A DNA stretch of 14,969 bases from an uncultured Clostridia bacterium (GCA_947166955.1 CAMVGI010000007.1:1-14969); one strand, 5' to 3'; shown: positions 6,349 to 13,554, counted from the first letter of the stretch. Notes: generated from the sequence alone by a model not told the origin. Translations and numbers: made by a program.

Positions 6349-9174
6349 TCAAGCCGCTTGCTCGTTCCGTGTCACCACCGGGGTATAGGCGGGCGCAATT
6401 ACGGAACCCGTCACTTTGGGTTCACCCGCCGCTTTATTCAGTTGTGTAAATGCGGAAATAACGCCGCCGACAAACATGGTTCCGAAGATACCCAGCTTGT
6501 CAGTCAGCGCGTCGATGATGTCGGATAACGTCTGGAAGAACGCGAGCACCGCTTTCATGTCGTCGGTTTCAAGCATGTTCTGCGCGATACCCACCCACGT
6601 CTCCTTCAAGGCGTTCGCGCGGTACTGCACGCTGTCCATGACCTTCGCCATCTCGCGCTCGGCGCTGCCGGCGCTGTTCTCCATCTTCTTCATGGCATCC
6701 GCCGCCTGCGAGAAGTTAGAAAGAATGGCGCTGCCAACCTGCGCCTGCCGCTTGCCGAAGAGCGCTTCGAGAAGCTGCGCGCGATTCTTGTCGGTCAGCT
6801 CATCCCAGATGTCCGCGATGTCCTGTAAGATCGCGTAGGTCGAGCGATAGGCATTCGGATCGCCGACCTCAAAGAGGCTCACGCCCTTACCGCCGTTGCT
6901 CGCGACCTTCGTGAGGTCTGCGATCTTGCCGGTGAGGATCGCGACATCCTCGCTGTATTCCTCGGTCGATTCGTCGTAGCCGCGAATCCGCATGGAAAGC
7001 GTCTTGAGCGCGTTGCCCGTGGTCGCCGCGTCGCGCGTGATCTCAACCGCAGCCGTTGCCAGCGCGATCGTCTCCTCAAACGAGTTGTTCGCCGCCGACA
7101 TTGCGCTCGATGCGCGCGTCATCACCTCAACCAAGTCCTTGTTGCTGACGGCAAACTTGTTTCCGATCTCGTTGATCTTGGAGATGATGCCGTCCAGCGT
7201 GTCATTGACGTCCACACCGTACGCCTTGATGATGCTGACCAGTCCGTCCGTCGCCGTCTGCTGATCCATGCCGGGAGACACAGCGGCAAAAATGGCGCTG
7301 TTTTCCGCGAGCTTCGCGGCGTTCTGCAAGGCATATCCGAGTCTCGCCCATTCCGCCGTCTGCGAAATAACCGCCTCGGTCGTCACGTTGAGCTGCTTCG
7401 CCGTCTCGTTCGCACTCTTGTAAAACGCCTCGTACTCCTCGTTCGTTGCTTTCGTCACCTTGCGCAGGTCGATCATCGCGGTATCAAGGTCAACAACCGT
7501 CTGGATGCCCTGCCTCAGATACCGAAGCGCACGGAACAAAAGCGTCGTCGCGCTCACCCATTCAAGCACCTTGCCGAGGTTGTTCTTGAGGATGTCGCCA
7601 AGCGACTGCACATTCTTGCCGGCGGCCTTGACGTCGCTCTTGAACTTGTTGAACTCTGCGCGCCACTTCGAGAGATCTCCGGCGTTGTTCACGCGATCGA
7701 GATTGACCAAAAGCTGCTCAAACTGCGCGTTGAGTCCCTTATCCGTTTTCAGCGCGCTCCACGTCCGTCCGACCGTCAGCAGATCCGCCTTTGCTTTTTC
7801 GATATTCGGGATCAGCTTTTCATCGCGAACGTCCATGTTCTGCGCCTGCGTCAGCGCCGCCATCTCGGTATTCACCAGCGCAAGCGTCTGCCTGAGCCTG
7901 TTGTACGTCTCGATCTTTCGATTGGCGTCCTGCTCGTTGTTCACCGCAGCGCTGAGCGTGCGAAGCTGATCCATATTCGTCCGCAGCGTTTCAGTCGGGT
8001 GAACAAGATTCTGAAAGCGTTTATACGCAGTGCCGATCTGCGATGTCATAACCGACATGCTGCTGTTGATCGTCTCGATCGTCGCGTTAAGCTCCTGCCC
8101 CGCCTTAAAGGAGCCGACGTCGCCCTTCAATCGGTCAAACTGATCCGCAAAGCTCGTCAGGCTCTTGCTGTCGAACGCCGTGGAAAGCTCTGCGCGCAGA
8201 TCCTCGATGCGCTTTTCAAAGTCGCTCGTCAAAAGTCCGGTCGCCTGCAGCTTCTTTGCGTAGGCGTCCAGCTCGCTTGAGTAATCTGCGTTGACCTGCC
8301 ACACCGTCTTGGTGCGCAGCTCCGTTGCAACATGCTCCGCCTTGGAATATTCCGTAGCAAGCCGTTCAAGCGCCTTGATCTGCGCATCAATGTCCGCCTG
8401 CTGAGATTTGCTCAGCGCGCCGCTTTGTCCTCTAAGCTGCTCAATCGAAGCGGAGATTGCCTGATACCGCTTGTTCAGTTCGTTCAGGTGGTCTTCCCCG
8501 ACCACGCCGTTTGCGCGCGTCAGACCTTCATACCGTGCCTTGACGTTTGCAAGCTCCGCTTCCAGCTTGGTAAGAGATGCCGTGCGCTTATCGGCTGCCG
8601 CCTGCTCCTTCCTTGCGGCGGCGTCGCTTGCCGCATTGAGCTTTTCGATGTTCAGCGTGACGTCCTTTACGACCTCGCTGACCTTTTTGCCGTCCTGCGC
8701 ATACTGCTGCGTCAGCACGACCTCCTTGCCAAGTGCATCGCGACCGGAGATGTCAAGCTGAAGCAAACGCTCCTTCTCGCGCCCGACCTTCACCCACTGC
8801 GCATGGATTTTGCCGACCTGTACGTCCATTCCCGTCAGATTCCGCGTCATGGACTTCATCAGATCCGAACTTGCGTCGATGCCGCTCCCACTCATGGCCT
8901 CGCGCAGCATCTTCTTCGCGTCGCCAGTCACCTTCACACCGATGTTCACAGGCTCCACATGGATATTCGAGATCTGTCGCGAAATCTCGCTCTGCATCCG
9001 CGATGCGGCATTACCGTCCAGCGTCACGCCGACCTTGATGCTGCTCTTCTGATTGATCTTCTCCGCGATGGACGGAAGCTGTGCCGAAATCCGCTGCGCT
9101 GACGCTTCCTCGTCCGCCTCAAGCCGTGTTCTGACCACTACCATCAAATCGTCGTTTTCAGCCAAGCTCCTCAC
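6349..9174 (-). CDS. Tape measure protein, N-terminal exon (TP901-type core)
   Basis: This 941-codon frame holds the N-terminal part of the tail tape measure protein. The first 560 residues are helical and Ala/Glu/Lys-rich. Residues about 560-760 match the phage minor tail / TP901 tape measure domain, with LDTAMIDLRKVTKATNEEY, AEWARLGY, ALATAAVEITRD and TLSMRIRGYDESTEEY. A hydrophobic Gly-rich stretch (LGIFGTMFVGGVISAF) lies near 895-910. The frame ends at TGA 6351-6349. If the intron is removed near 6381, the last 11 codons are intronic and the chain continues into the 107-5154 frame. The start is uncertain: GTG 9174 overlaps the upstream stop as GTGA, while TTG 9165 gives a more typical MAENDDL. 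Both have poor ribosome binding sites, so translational coupling to the gp10-like gene is likely. Confidence 0.9.
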   Translation of the reverse strand: MRSLAENDDLMVVVRTRLEADEEASAQRISAQLPSIAEKINQKSSIKVGVTLDGNAASRMQSEISRQISNIHVEPVNIGVKVTGDAKKMLREAMSGSGIDASSDLMKSMTRNLTGMDVQVGKIHAQWVKVGREKERLLQLDISGRDALGKEVVLTQQYAQDGKKVSEVVKDVTLNIEKLNAASDAAARKEQAAADKRTASLTKLEAELANVKARYEGLTRANGVVGEDHLNELNKRYQAISASIEQLRGQSGALSKSQQADIDAQIKALERLATEYSKAEHVATELRTKTVWQVNADYSSELDAYAKKLQATGLLTSDFEKRIEDLRAELSTAFDSKSLTSFADQFDRLKGDVGSFKAGQELNATIETINSSMSVMTSQIGTAYKRFQNLVHPTETLRTNMDQLRTLSAAVNNEQDANRKIETYNRLRQTLALVNTEMAALTQAQNMDVRDEKLIPNIEKAKADLLTVGRTWSALKTDKGLNAQFEQLLVNLDRVNNAGDLSKWRAEFNKFKSDVKAAGKNVQSLGDILKNNLGKVLEWVSATTLLFRALRYLRQGIQTVVDLDTAMIDLRKVTKATNEEYEAFYKSANETAKQLNVTTEAVISQTAEWARLGYALQNAAKLAENSAIFAAVSPGMDQQTATDGLVSIIKAYGVDVNDTLDGIISKINEIGNKFAVSNKDLVEVMTRASSAMSAANNSFEETIALATAAVEITRDAATTGNALKTLSMRIRGYDESTEEYSEDVAILTGKIADLTKVASNGGKGVSLFEVGDPNAYRSTYAILQDIADIWDELTDKNRAQLLEALFGKRQAQVGSAILSNFSQAADAMKKMENSAGSAEREMAKVMDSVQYRANALKETWVGIAQNMLETDDMKAVLAFFQTLSDIIDALTDKLGIFGTMFVGGVISAFTQLNKAAGEPKVTGSVIAPAYTPVVTRNEQAA

Positions 9175-9707
9175 CGTCCTTTCTTAGTAATTACCTGCAA
9201 GCCCTGCCGCCTAAGTCCTTCCGCAAGTGCTTTCGCGGCTTTCCCGCCGCGCAGGACTTTTCGCGTCTTTTCGACAAACGGACGCGCCTTTGCGTCCGGC
9301 CAGTAATCGTAACCGTATCCGCTCGGATTGTAGATGCCGTACTCAACAAGCCCTGCGATACTCTCGTCACCTGGCGTCGTCGAGTATCCGCCAACGCCGT
9401 CGATCGGACGCAGGCTCACGCCGTTTTTATACGGATTCGGCGGCGTATCGTTCTCGACGTACAGCGCGCCGAGCTTGAGCGAGGCGTTGTTGATGACAAG
9501 GTTGTGCTCCGTGTCCAAAAGACCGCCGCGTGCGCCGCGACGGACATAATGCTTCGGCTTGTACTTGTCGTACACCTCGCTTTGAATGGCGGCGTGCTCG
9601 ACGTCGGCCACCTCATCCAGCACCTCGCCGGACAATGCGTCGTTCACCATCGGACGCAGTTTTTGATTGGCATATTTCAGCGCCTCCGAAATGGACATTG
9701 CTTTCAT
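9171..9707 (-). CDS. HK97 gp10-like tail/neck protein
   Basis: The 178-aa product starts at ATG 9707, eight bases after AAAGGAGG. It resembles the HK97 gp10 family seen in many Firmicutes phages. An early helix contains EVADVEHAAIQSEVYDKY, then a YVRRGARGGLLDTEH strand, a middle part ending in LVEYGIYN, and the family-like C-terminus ARPFVEK...ALAEGLRRQGLQV. Members of this family act at the head-tail interface or in tail completion. A position immediately upstream of the tape measure gene, rather than upstream of the tail tube gene, is less usual for the family. Its stop overlaps the tape measure GTG by 3 bases, indicating coupled translation. Confidence 0.7.
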   Translation of the reverse strand: MKAMSISEALKYANQKLRPMVNDALSGEVLDEVADVEHAAIQSEVYDKYKPKHYVRRGARGGLLDTEHNLVINNASLKLGALYVENDTPPNPYKNGVSLRPIDGVGGYSTTPGDESIAGLVEYGIYNPSGYGYDYWPDAKARPFVEKTRKVLRGGKAAKALAEGLRRQGLQVITKKGR

Positions 9708-9729
9708 CGCGCACGCCTCCTTTCGATCG

Positions 9730-10365
9730 TTATTTCACGAGCTTCAAGCCCGCCTTGACAACCGCGTCACGCAGCGCGTCCGGCTCAGTTCCTTCCGCTG
9801 CCTTGGCGAGCTTCGCGGCATAATCCATCATCGCTTCCGCGTCGATCTCGCTCACCTTTTCAGTAAGCGCGTTCAAAAGCTCGCGCGCGGCGTCGGCCGC
9901 AGCGCTCACGCTCTTGCCGCTCCCATTCAGCTCACGCGCCTTGCGCCACTCGACGGCGCTCTGCGCGAGGAACACAAGCTCGCTCATCATCTCGCGGTAG
10001 CCGCCGCCGGAAAAACCGTCGAGATTCAGCGCGACATACAGCGCATCCATCGCGTCGAGATCAAGCTGGCTTTCGCCGCCATCCTTCGCGCGCACGGAAA
10101 GCGCAGGCAGATCCGTACACATCTGAAGAATTGTCGCGCGCAGCATCGGCGTAAAGTATTCCGGGCGATACTCGCCGCGCTCGTCAAAGCATCCGATCAG
10201 GACACGCGCGATAAACGCGGATTTTTCAGCCGTCGACAAATGCGTGCGGATCGTCACGATGACATCCTTGCCGTCCTCCAGACGCAGGTGCGCCTCCGCA
10301 GTGCCGCTCGGCTTTGCCTCCTTGAGATACGTTCTCACCGTATCCACAGAAATTTTCTTGCTCAT
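9730..10365 (-). CDS. Phage tail-module protein, possible tail assembly chaperone
   Basis: This 211-aa protein starts at ATG 10365, which overlaps the PhoH-like stop in the four-base ATGA arrangement. Its ribosome binding site (GGAGG) lies inside the end of the preceding gene. The N-terminus (MSKKISVDTVRTYLKEAK) is followed by a short strand-rich segment (AEAHLRLEDGKDVIVTIRTHLS), and the rest is mostly helical with Ala-rich stretches. There are no Cys clusters, signal peptide or membrane segments. It lies between the tail tube and tape measure genes, where siphoviruses encode tail assembly chaperones, and an acidic, helical protein of this size would fit. I see no slippery sequence or second frame for the usual -1 frameshift product. 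The chaperone assignment is from position only. Confidence 0.55.
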   Translation of the reverse strand: MSKKISVDTVRTYLKEAKPSGTAEAHLRLEDGKDVIVTIRTHLSTAEKSAFIARVLIGCFDERGEYRPEYFTPMLRATILQMCTDLPALSVRAKDGGESQLDLDAMDALYVALNLDGFSGGGYREMMSELVFLAQSAVEWRKARELNGSGKSVSAAADAARELLNALTEKVSEIDAEAMMDYAAKLAKAAEGTEPDALRDAVVKAGLKLVK

Positions 10366-11114
10366 TCCTTATCCTCCATGCTCTTTTGAGCGATTACAAA
10401 ATTGAGATCGTCCGCCCTCTGGCTGATCCAGCCGCGATGATTGACTACGAGCTTGCACACCGCCGTTCGCTCGTCGCCGGCAAACCAATTGAGATAATGC
10501 ACAAAACCGCTGTGCTCAGGGTTTTTATAAAGATCGTTCTGCCCGTCGTGTCCGATCACGATGACCTTGCAGCTATCGTGCATCCGCGTGAGCACCTTTT
10601 TCAGCTCGTCGAAGTAGTAGTTTTGCGCCTCGTCGATGATGACGACCTGCTCCTCGAAGTTCGCGCCGCGCAAAAACGTGTGTGTCATACAGCGGATATA
10701 CGCCGTGCCGTTCTTTTCGTTCAGAATATCGCCGAACGCCGCCGTGTTCATGTTCACGCCGATTTTTTCCAGCGCCTCATAAAACGGCTCAAAGTACGGC
10801 TCCGACTTCTCTTCGATCGTGCCTTTCAAATATCCCTGCTTCTGCTCCTGCGTTGGCGAGGCAATATAGGAGATACCCTTGTAGCGCCCATATCGGCAGA
10901 GAAGATCGGCCGTCGCCGTCGCGATCAGCGTCTTGCCGGTGCCTGCCTTTGCGTTGCAAAAGACGATGTTCTTATCTCCGCTCCAGATAGCGTCGCGAAA
11001 CGCGATCTGATACTCGTCGAGCTTGAGTCCGTAAAACGGATGGTCTGCAAGCGTCTGCGGCGCTTTTTCCTTTGGCGCGTCCTGCACCGTGTTGGGAGCA
11101 CTCTTTCGTGCCAT
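10362..11114 (-). CDS. phoH: PhoH-like P-loop ATPase
   Basis: The 250-aa product is a PhoH-family ATPase, related to the N-terminal half of SF1 helicases. Visible motifs are a Walker A, NAKAGTGKT (54-62); the PhoH motif THTFLRGANF (144-153); a Walker B with DEAQ, VVIIDEAQN (157-165); and a sensor-like VIGHDGQND (186-194) followed by an Arg-bearing segment near VVNHRGW. PhoH proteins are common in phages. An RNA- or DNA-associated ATPase role is assumed, but phage functions are poorly defined. The start at ATG 11114 has AAGGAG overlapping the ClpP-like stop. It forms an unbroken run with the ClpP-like and RuvC-like genes and overlaps the next gene by 4 bases. Confidence 0.9.
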   Translation of the reverse strand: MARKSAPNTVQDAPKEKAPQTLADHPFYGLKLDEYQIAFRDAIWSGDKNIVFCNAKAGTGKTLIATATADLLCRYGRYKGISYIASPTQEQKQGYLKGTIEEKSEPYFEPFYEALEKIGVNMNTAAFGDILNEKNGTAYIRCMTHTFLRGANFEEQVVIIDEAQNYYFDELKKVLTRMHDSCKVIVIGHDGQNDLYKNPEHSGFVHYLNWFAGDERTAVCKLVVNHRGWISQRADDLNFVIAQKSMEDKE

Positions 11115-11127
11115 GCGCGATCACTCC

Positions 11128-11769
11128 TTAAAGAATAGTGTCGAGATCGGTCACGATCTCATCGGCAATGCCAAGCTCGATCATCTCGTCGCTGAACAGG
11201 AACCAGTCGCGGCGATAATTCTTGTCAAAGACCTCCTCGTCGATCTTCGTCACGCTGAGGATGTACTTCTTCACGCGCCGCTCAAGCTCCTTGGTAAATT
11301 CAAGGTTATCCAGCATCTTGCCGATGCTTCCGATCGCACCGGAGGAACCGTCGTGAATAAGACAGCTCGTGTGCTCGAAGATATATCGCCGATGCCCCGC
11401 CATCAAAAGCAGTCCGCCGGCGCTGTAAACGCGGCCGAGACCGATGGTGTAAACCGGCGTCTTGGAAAGGCGGATCGTGTCGATAATGTTCATCACAACG
11501 TCCACGCTGCCGCCGTCCGAATTGATCAGGATGCGAATGGGCTTGCGTTTCTCCGGCTCGATGCCGCGATCCTCGCGGTTCCACTTGCGGATGTAGTGCG
11601 CGATGTCAAGCGTGCCGTCCTCGATGTCGCCGTTCCACTCGATCTCGCGGTTTTTAAGCCCGCGATAATATTCAAGCATGGCCGGTTCGGGGAGATGCGT
11701 GTCCATCAGCTCGGAAACGTCGATGAAGTCCTCCTCCATCTCAAAGCCCTTGTTCTTGTCGTTCATCAT
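11128..11769 (-). CDS. clpP: ClpP-like serine protease
   Basis: The 213-aa protein has the ClpP/crotonase-like protease fold signature. It has an oxyanion-type strand, ILINSDGGSV (80-89); the nucleophile in VYSAGGLLLMAG (Ser116); the catalytic His in LIHDGSSG (His139); and a likely Asp in RRDWFLFSDEMIELGIAD (Asp188). The last segment matches the ClpP C-terminal 'F.S..EA.E.GL.D' pattern. The usual ClpP Pro in INSPGGSV is Asp here. Phage ClpP-like proteins often process capsid or portal proteins, but this one lies among tail genes, so its target is open. A strong AGGAGG lies eight bases before ATG 11769; ATG 11766 is equally possible. It lies 12 bp after the RuvC-like gene. Confidence 0.9.
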   Translation of the reverse strand: MMNDKNKGFEMEEDFIDVSELMDTHLPEPAMLEYYRGLKNREIEWNGDIEDGTLDIAHYIRKWNREDRGIEPEKRKPIRILINSDGGSVDVVMNIIDTIRLSKTPVYTIGLGRVYSAGGLLLMAGHRRYIFEHTSCLIHDGSSGAIGSIGKMLDNLEFTKELERRVKKYILSVTKIDEEVFDKNYRRDWFLFSDEMIELGIADEIVTDLDTIL

Positions 11770-11781
11770 AATCGCGTCCTC

Positions 11782-12327
11782 CTATTGCTCTTTGATTTCG
11801 CACACTCCTTCGGAAGTGATGCTGATATTGTGCAGACAGTAATGCCCCAGCATAATGCTGTCCGCAAGGTTATCGTCCTCCGTCTCGATGCCGTAGACGT
11901 TCTTTGCCGCCTGAATCGAGAGGATCTTGGACGTCTTTTTGCCGCTTTCGATCTCGGTCACGTTCGCCTTGATCTCCTTGCTTGTCCTACCCCTTGCCTT
12001 GCAAAAGCTCTGCCACTGCGCCGGTGGAACCAAACCGTAAAGGTATTCGTTCTTTTCGCAAAGATTGACGAGTACGCCTTGGAGCTGAGCCAGTCTCTTA
12101 AAGGACTGCACATTCCTGCGCAGTTGAATGTCCTCCAGGAAAACCGCATCGACGCCCTGCTTGCGTATCACTCCATCCAGCAATGCTTCGATTTGCAAAA
12201 CAGCCTGTTCAAACGTGCATTTTTCGCTCGGATACGACCACACACCGTAATCGAGCAGTTTCTTCTTCTCATAATCGAACACCGACCATGCGCCGTTGCG
12301 CGCCTGATCGACCGCCAAAATCTTCAT
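11782..12327 (-). CDS. ruvC: RuvC-like Holliday junction resolvase
   Basis: The 181-aa protein has an RNase H-like fold signature of RuvC. The first strand carries the metal-binding Asp7 (ILAVDQARNGAWSV), a second acidic residue is Glu65 in DAVFLEDIQL, and a C-terminal acidic cluster contains Asp151, Asp152 and Asp156 (ETEDDNLADSIMLGHY). The length fits phage RuvC-type resolvases, which cut branched DNA before or during packaging. A Lys/Arg-rich middle part (SFCKARGRTSKEIKANV) is a plausible DNA-contact region. ATG 12327 follows GAGAAGGA. Only 18 bp separate the start from a strong terminator, so expression depends on readthrough or on an upstream promoter that I did not identify. Confidence 0.87.
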   Translation of the reverse strand: MKILAVDQARNGAWSVFDYEKKKLLDYGVWSYPSEKCTFEQAVLQIEALLDGVIRKQGVDAVFLEDIQLRRNVQSFKRLAQLQGVLVNLCEKNEYLYGLVPPAQWQSFCKARGRTSKEIKANVTEIESGKKTSKILSIQAAKNVYGIETEDDNLADSIMLGHYCLHNISITSEGVCEIKEQ

Positions 12328-12345
12328 TCCTTCTCACCTCATGCC

Positions 12346-12372
12346 AAAAAAGAGAGGGCTTTCGCCCTCTCT
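12346..12372 (-). terminator. Strong intrinsic terminator between tail tube block and enzyme block
   Basis: On the minus strand a perfect 9-bp stem (AGAGAGGGC, 12372-12364, with GCCCTCTCT, 12359-12351) closes a GAAA tetraloop and runs into six T's. It begins right after the stop of the 110-aa gene. This is the clearest terminator in the window and should sharply lower transcription into the RuvC/ClpP/PhoH genes relative to the tail tube gene. Confidence 0.9.
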
Positions 12373-12705
12373 TCATTTCTCTGCGTTCGCGGTATCCGCC
12401 GCATCCGGCGTTTCCTCCGCGATCGGTGCGAGCGCCACGGCGCTCTTACCATTGTGCTCGCGGTAGATCTCTCCCAGAAGCGACCGCACGCTCTCCGTGT
12501 ACCCTTCCGTGCGGAAAAAATCGACGCCGCGTTTGCGAAGCGCGCGATATGCGCGTTTCGCGTCGCGGTCTGTCTTGTAGTCCATCAGCACGGTAAGAAT
12601 GTAGTAGTGGTCGAGCGTGTCCGTATGCACGCGCCAGCTCTTCGTCTTCTCACAGACGTAGCACGTCTCATACATGGCTCCGCACACGCTGCACGCGCGC
12701 TGCAT
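12373..12705 (-). CDS. Small Cys-rich (zinc-finger-like) phage protein
   Basis: The 110-aa product starts at ATG 12705, six bases after GAGGAGG. Near its N-terminus are two Cys pairs, CSVC (5-8) and CYVC (15-18), spaced as in a small zinc-binding knuckle. The KSWRVHTDTLDHYYILTVLMDY segment and an Arg/Lys-rich helix (DAKRAYRALRKRG) follow, then an Ala/Pro/Glu-rich tail. Proteins with this Cys head and KSWR-like segment occur next to tail genes in Clostridia phages, but no function is established to my knowledge. It lies 12 bp after the tail tube gene and just before a terminator, so it is probably made at high levels with the tail tube protein. Confidence 0.7.
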   Translation of the reverse strand: MQRACSVCGAMYETCYVCEKTKSWRVHTDTLDHYYILTVLMDYKTDRDAKRAYRALRKRGVDFFRTEGYTESVRSLLGEIYREHNGKSAVALAPIAEETPDAADTANAEK

Positions 12706-12717
12706 TGCCGCCTCCTC

Positions 12718-13500
12718 TTACTCGTTGAAGAGGATGTAGCACAGCTCCGCGTCGTCGGAGCAGTAGTCCTTGAGCGCGGTGAAGCCGAACGGATGCGTAC
12801 CCTCGGTCGTGAGCGTAATGGAGAAGTTGTTGTCGATCTTCGCCTTCGGGAAGACGATCACACCGGCGCGCTTGCTCGCGGGATTGCACACATCCGCCGC
12901 GAGGATGTCGACGATGTACTCGGCGGCCTCGGCGAAGTTCTCGCTGCCGTCAATGACCTTGACGGCGCTGTCGGTCTCGTACTCGTACAGAACGCCGATC
13001 ATGGTGCCGGTGAAGCTGTCGGGCAGAGTAACGACCTTGCCGGAAATGCTGGCGTCGCCGGCCTCCGCGCCGATGGCAATGGTATCGGCAATGGTCTTGT
13101 CCTCGGCGAGAACGTAGATCTTCGCGGGTGCGGTCTTCGGCGTATGGGTAAGCGTCGCGGTCTTGGTCGCAGGATCGCCGGAGGTAACGACCTTCAGCGT
13201 CTCGAAGGCCTTACCGGTCAGCTTGTTGCTGGCGTCCGCCACGTCGACCTCGGTGCCGAGCTGAGAGGCCATCAGGTCGAGGGACAGAAGCGAAGCCTCA
13301 CCGGAGAAGTTGACGCCCTTGGCGGTGTCGAAACGGGCAAGCAGCGTGCCGTAAGCATCGGTCTTGTCCGTGCTCTCGCCGGTGAACTCGATCTGCGGGT
13401 TCGCGATGCTCGTCAGGGTGAAGTCGACGTCGCCGCTCGTCAGATTGACGCGGGTAACGCGGCGAACCTTGTCGATAATGAAGTTAGTTGCATTGAACAT
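12718..13500 (-). CDS. Major tail (tube) protein
   Basis: The 260-aa protein is strand- and Thr/Ala-rich, as tube proteins are. It starts MFNATNFIIDKVRRVTRV and has FSGEASLLSLDLMASQLGTE at about 65-84. The C-terminus has RAGVIVFPKAKIDNNFSIT and HPFGFTALKDYC, resembling tail tube or 'structural' proteins of Clostridia phages. A middle insertion (about 105-165, TLTHTPKTAPAKIYVL and following) looks like a surface-exposed strand domain. Start at ATG 13500 with AAAGGAAG upstream. It follows the 244-aa gene after 54 bp containing a hairpin with a T run, and is followed by the Cys-rich gene and a strong terminator, an arrangement that suits a highly expressed structural gene. A decoration or other structural role cannot be excluded. 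Confidence 0.72.
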   Translation of the reverse strand: MFNATNFIIDKVRRVTRVNLTSGDVDFTLTSIANPQIEFTGESTDKTDAYGTLLARFDTAKGVNFSGEASLLSLDLMASQLGTEVDVADASNKLTGKAFETLKVVTSGDPATKTATLTHTPKTAPAKIYVLAEDKTIADTIAIGAEAGDASISGKVVTLPDSFTGTMIGVLYEYETDSAVKVIDGSENFAEAAEYIVDILAADVCNPASKRAGVIVFPKAKIDNNFSITLTTEGTHPFGFTALKDYCSDDAELCYILFNE

Positions 13501-13527
13501 GGTTACATCTTCCTTTCATTGTGTGAT

Positions 13528-13547
13528 AAAAAGAACCTCTCGGCTCT
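13528..13547 (-). terminator. Weak terminator-like hairpin upstream of the tail tube gene
   Basis: On the minus strand AGAGCC (13547-13542) pairs with GGTTCT (13537-13532), with one G-U, around a GAGA loop. It runs into five T's. It begins 8 bp after the stop of the 244-aa gene and ends about 30 bp before the tail tube start. The stem is short, so it may be an attenuator or an mRNA end/processing site rather than a full terminator. Confidence 0.45.
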
Positions 13548-13554
13548 CAGTTTG

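Larger units (their letters stand above)
5155..6380 (-). ncRNA. Group I self-splicing intron interrupting the tape measure gene
   Basis: Minus-strand elements occur in group I order. P3 5' strand CCGACG is at 6322-6317. P6 is GCC (6247-6245) with GGU (6223-6221), enclosing P6a, a perfect 6-bp stem with a GCAA loop (6241-6226). P7 5' strand G-A-GAGCA is at 6217-6211, with a bulged A at 6216. P3 3' strand UGUCGG is at 6207-6202. P8 is a 7-bp stem with a UACG loop (6201-6184). P7 3' strand UGCUCC is at 6177-6172. The stretch around 6259-6245 reads like the conserved Q element and 6222-6202 like the R element. A 6-bp hairpin (5174-5156) sits directly before G5155, the likely terminal G. P4 and P5 were not uniquely resolved. 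The 3' boundary is fairly firm. The 5' boundary is approximate: candidates are after 6381, after 6380, or at U6387. An antisense two-gene cassette lies between the core and the 3' end. Confidence 0.85.
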
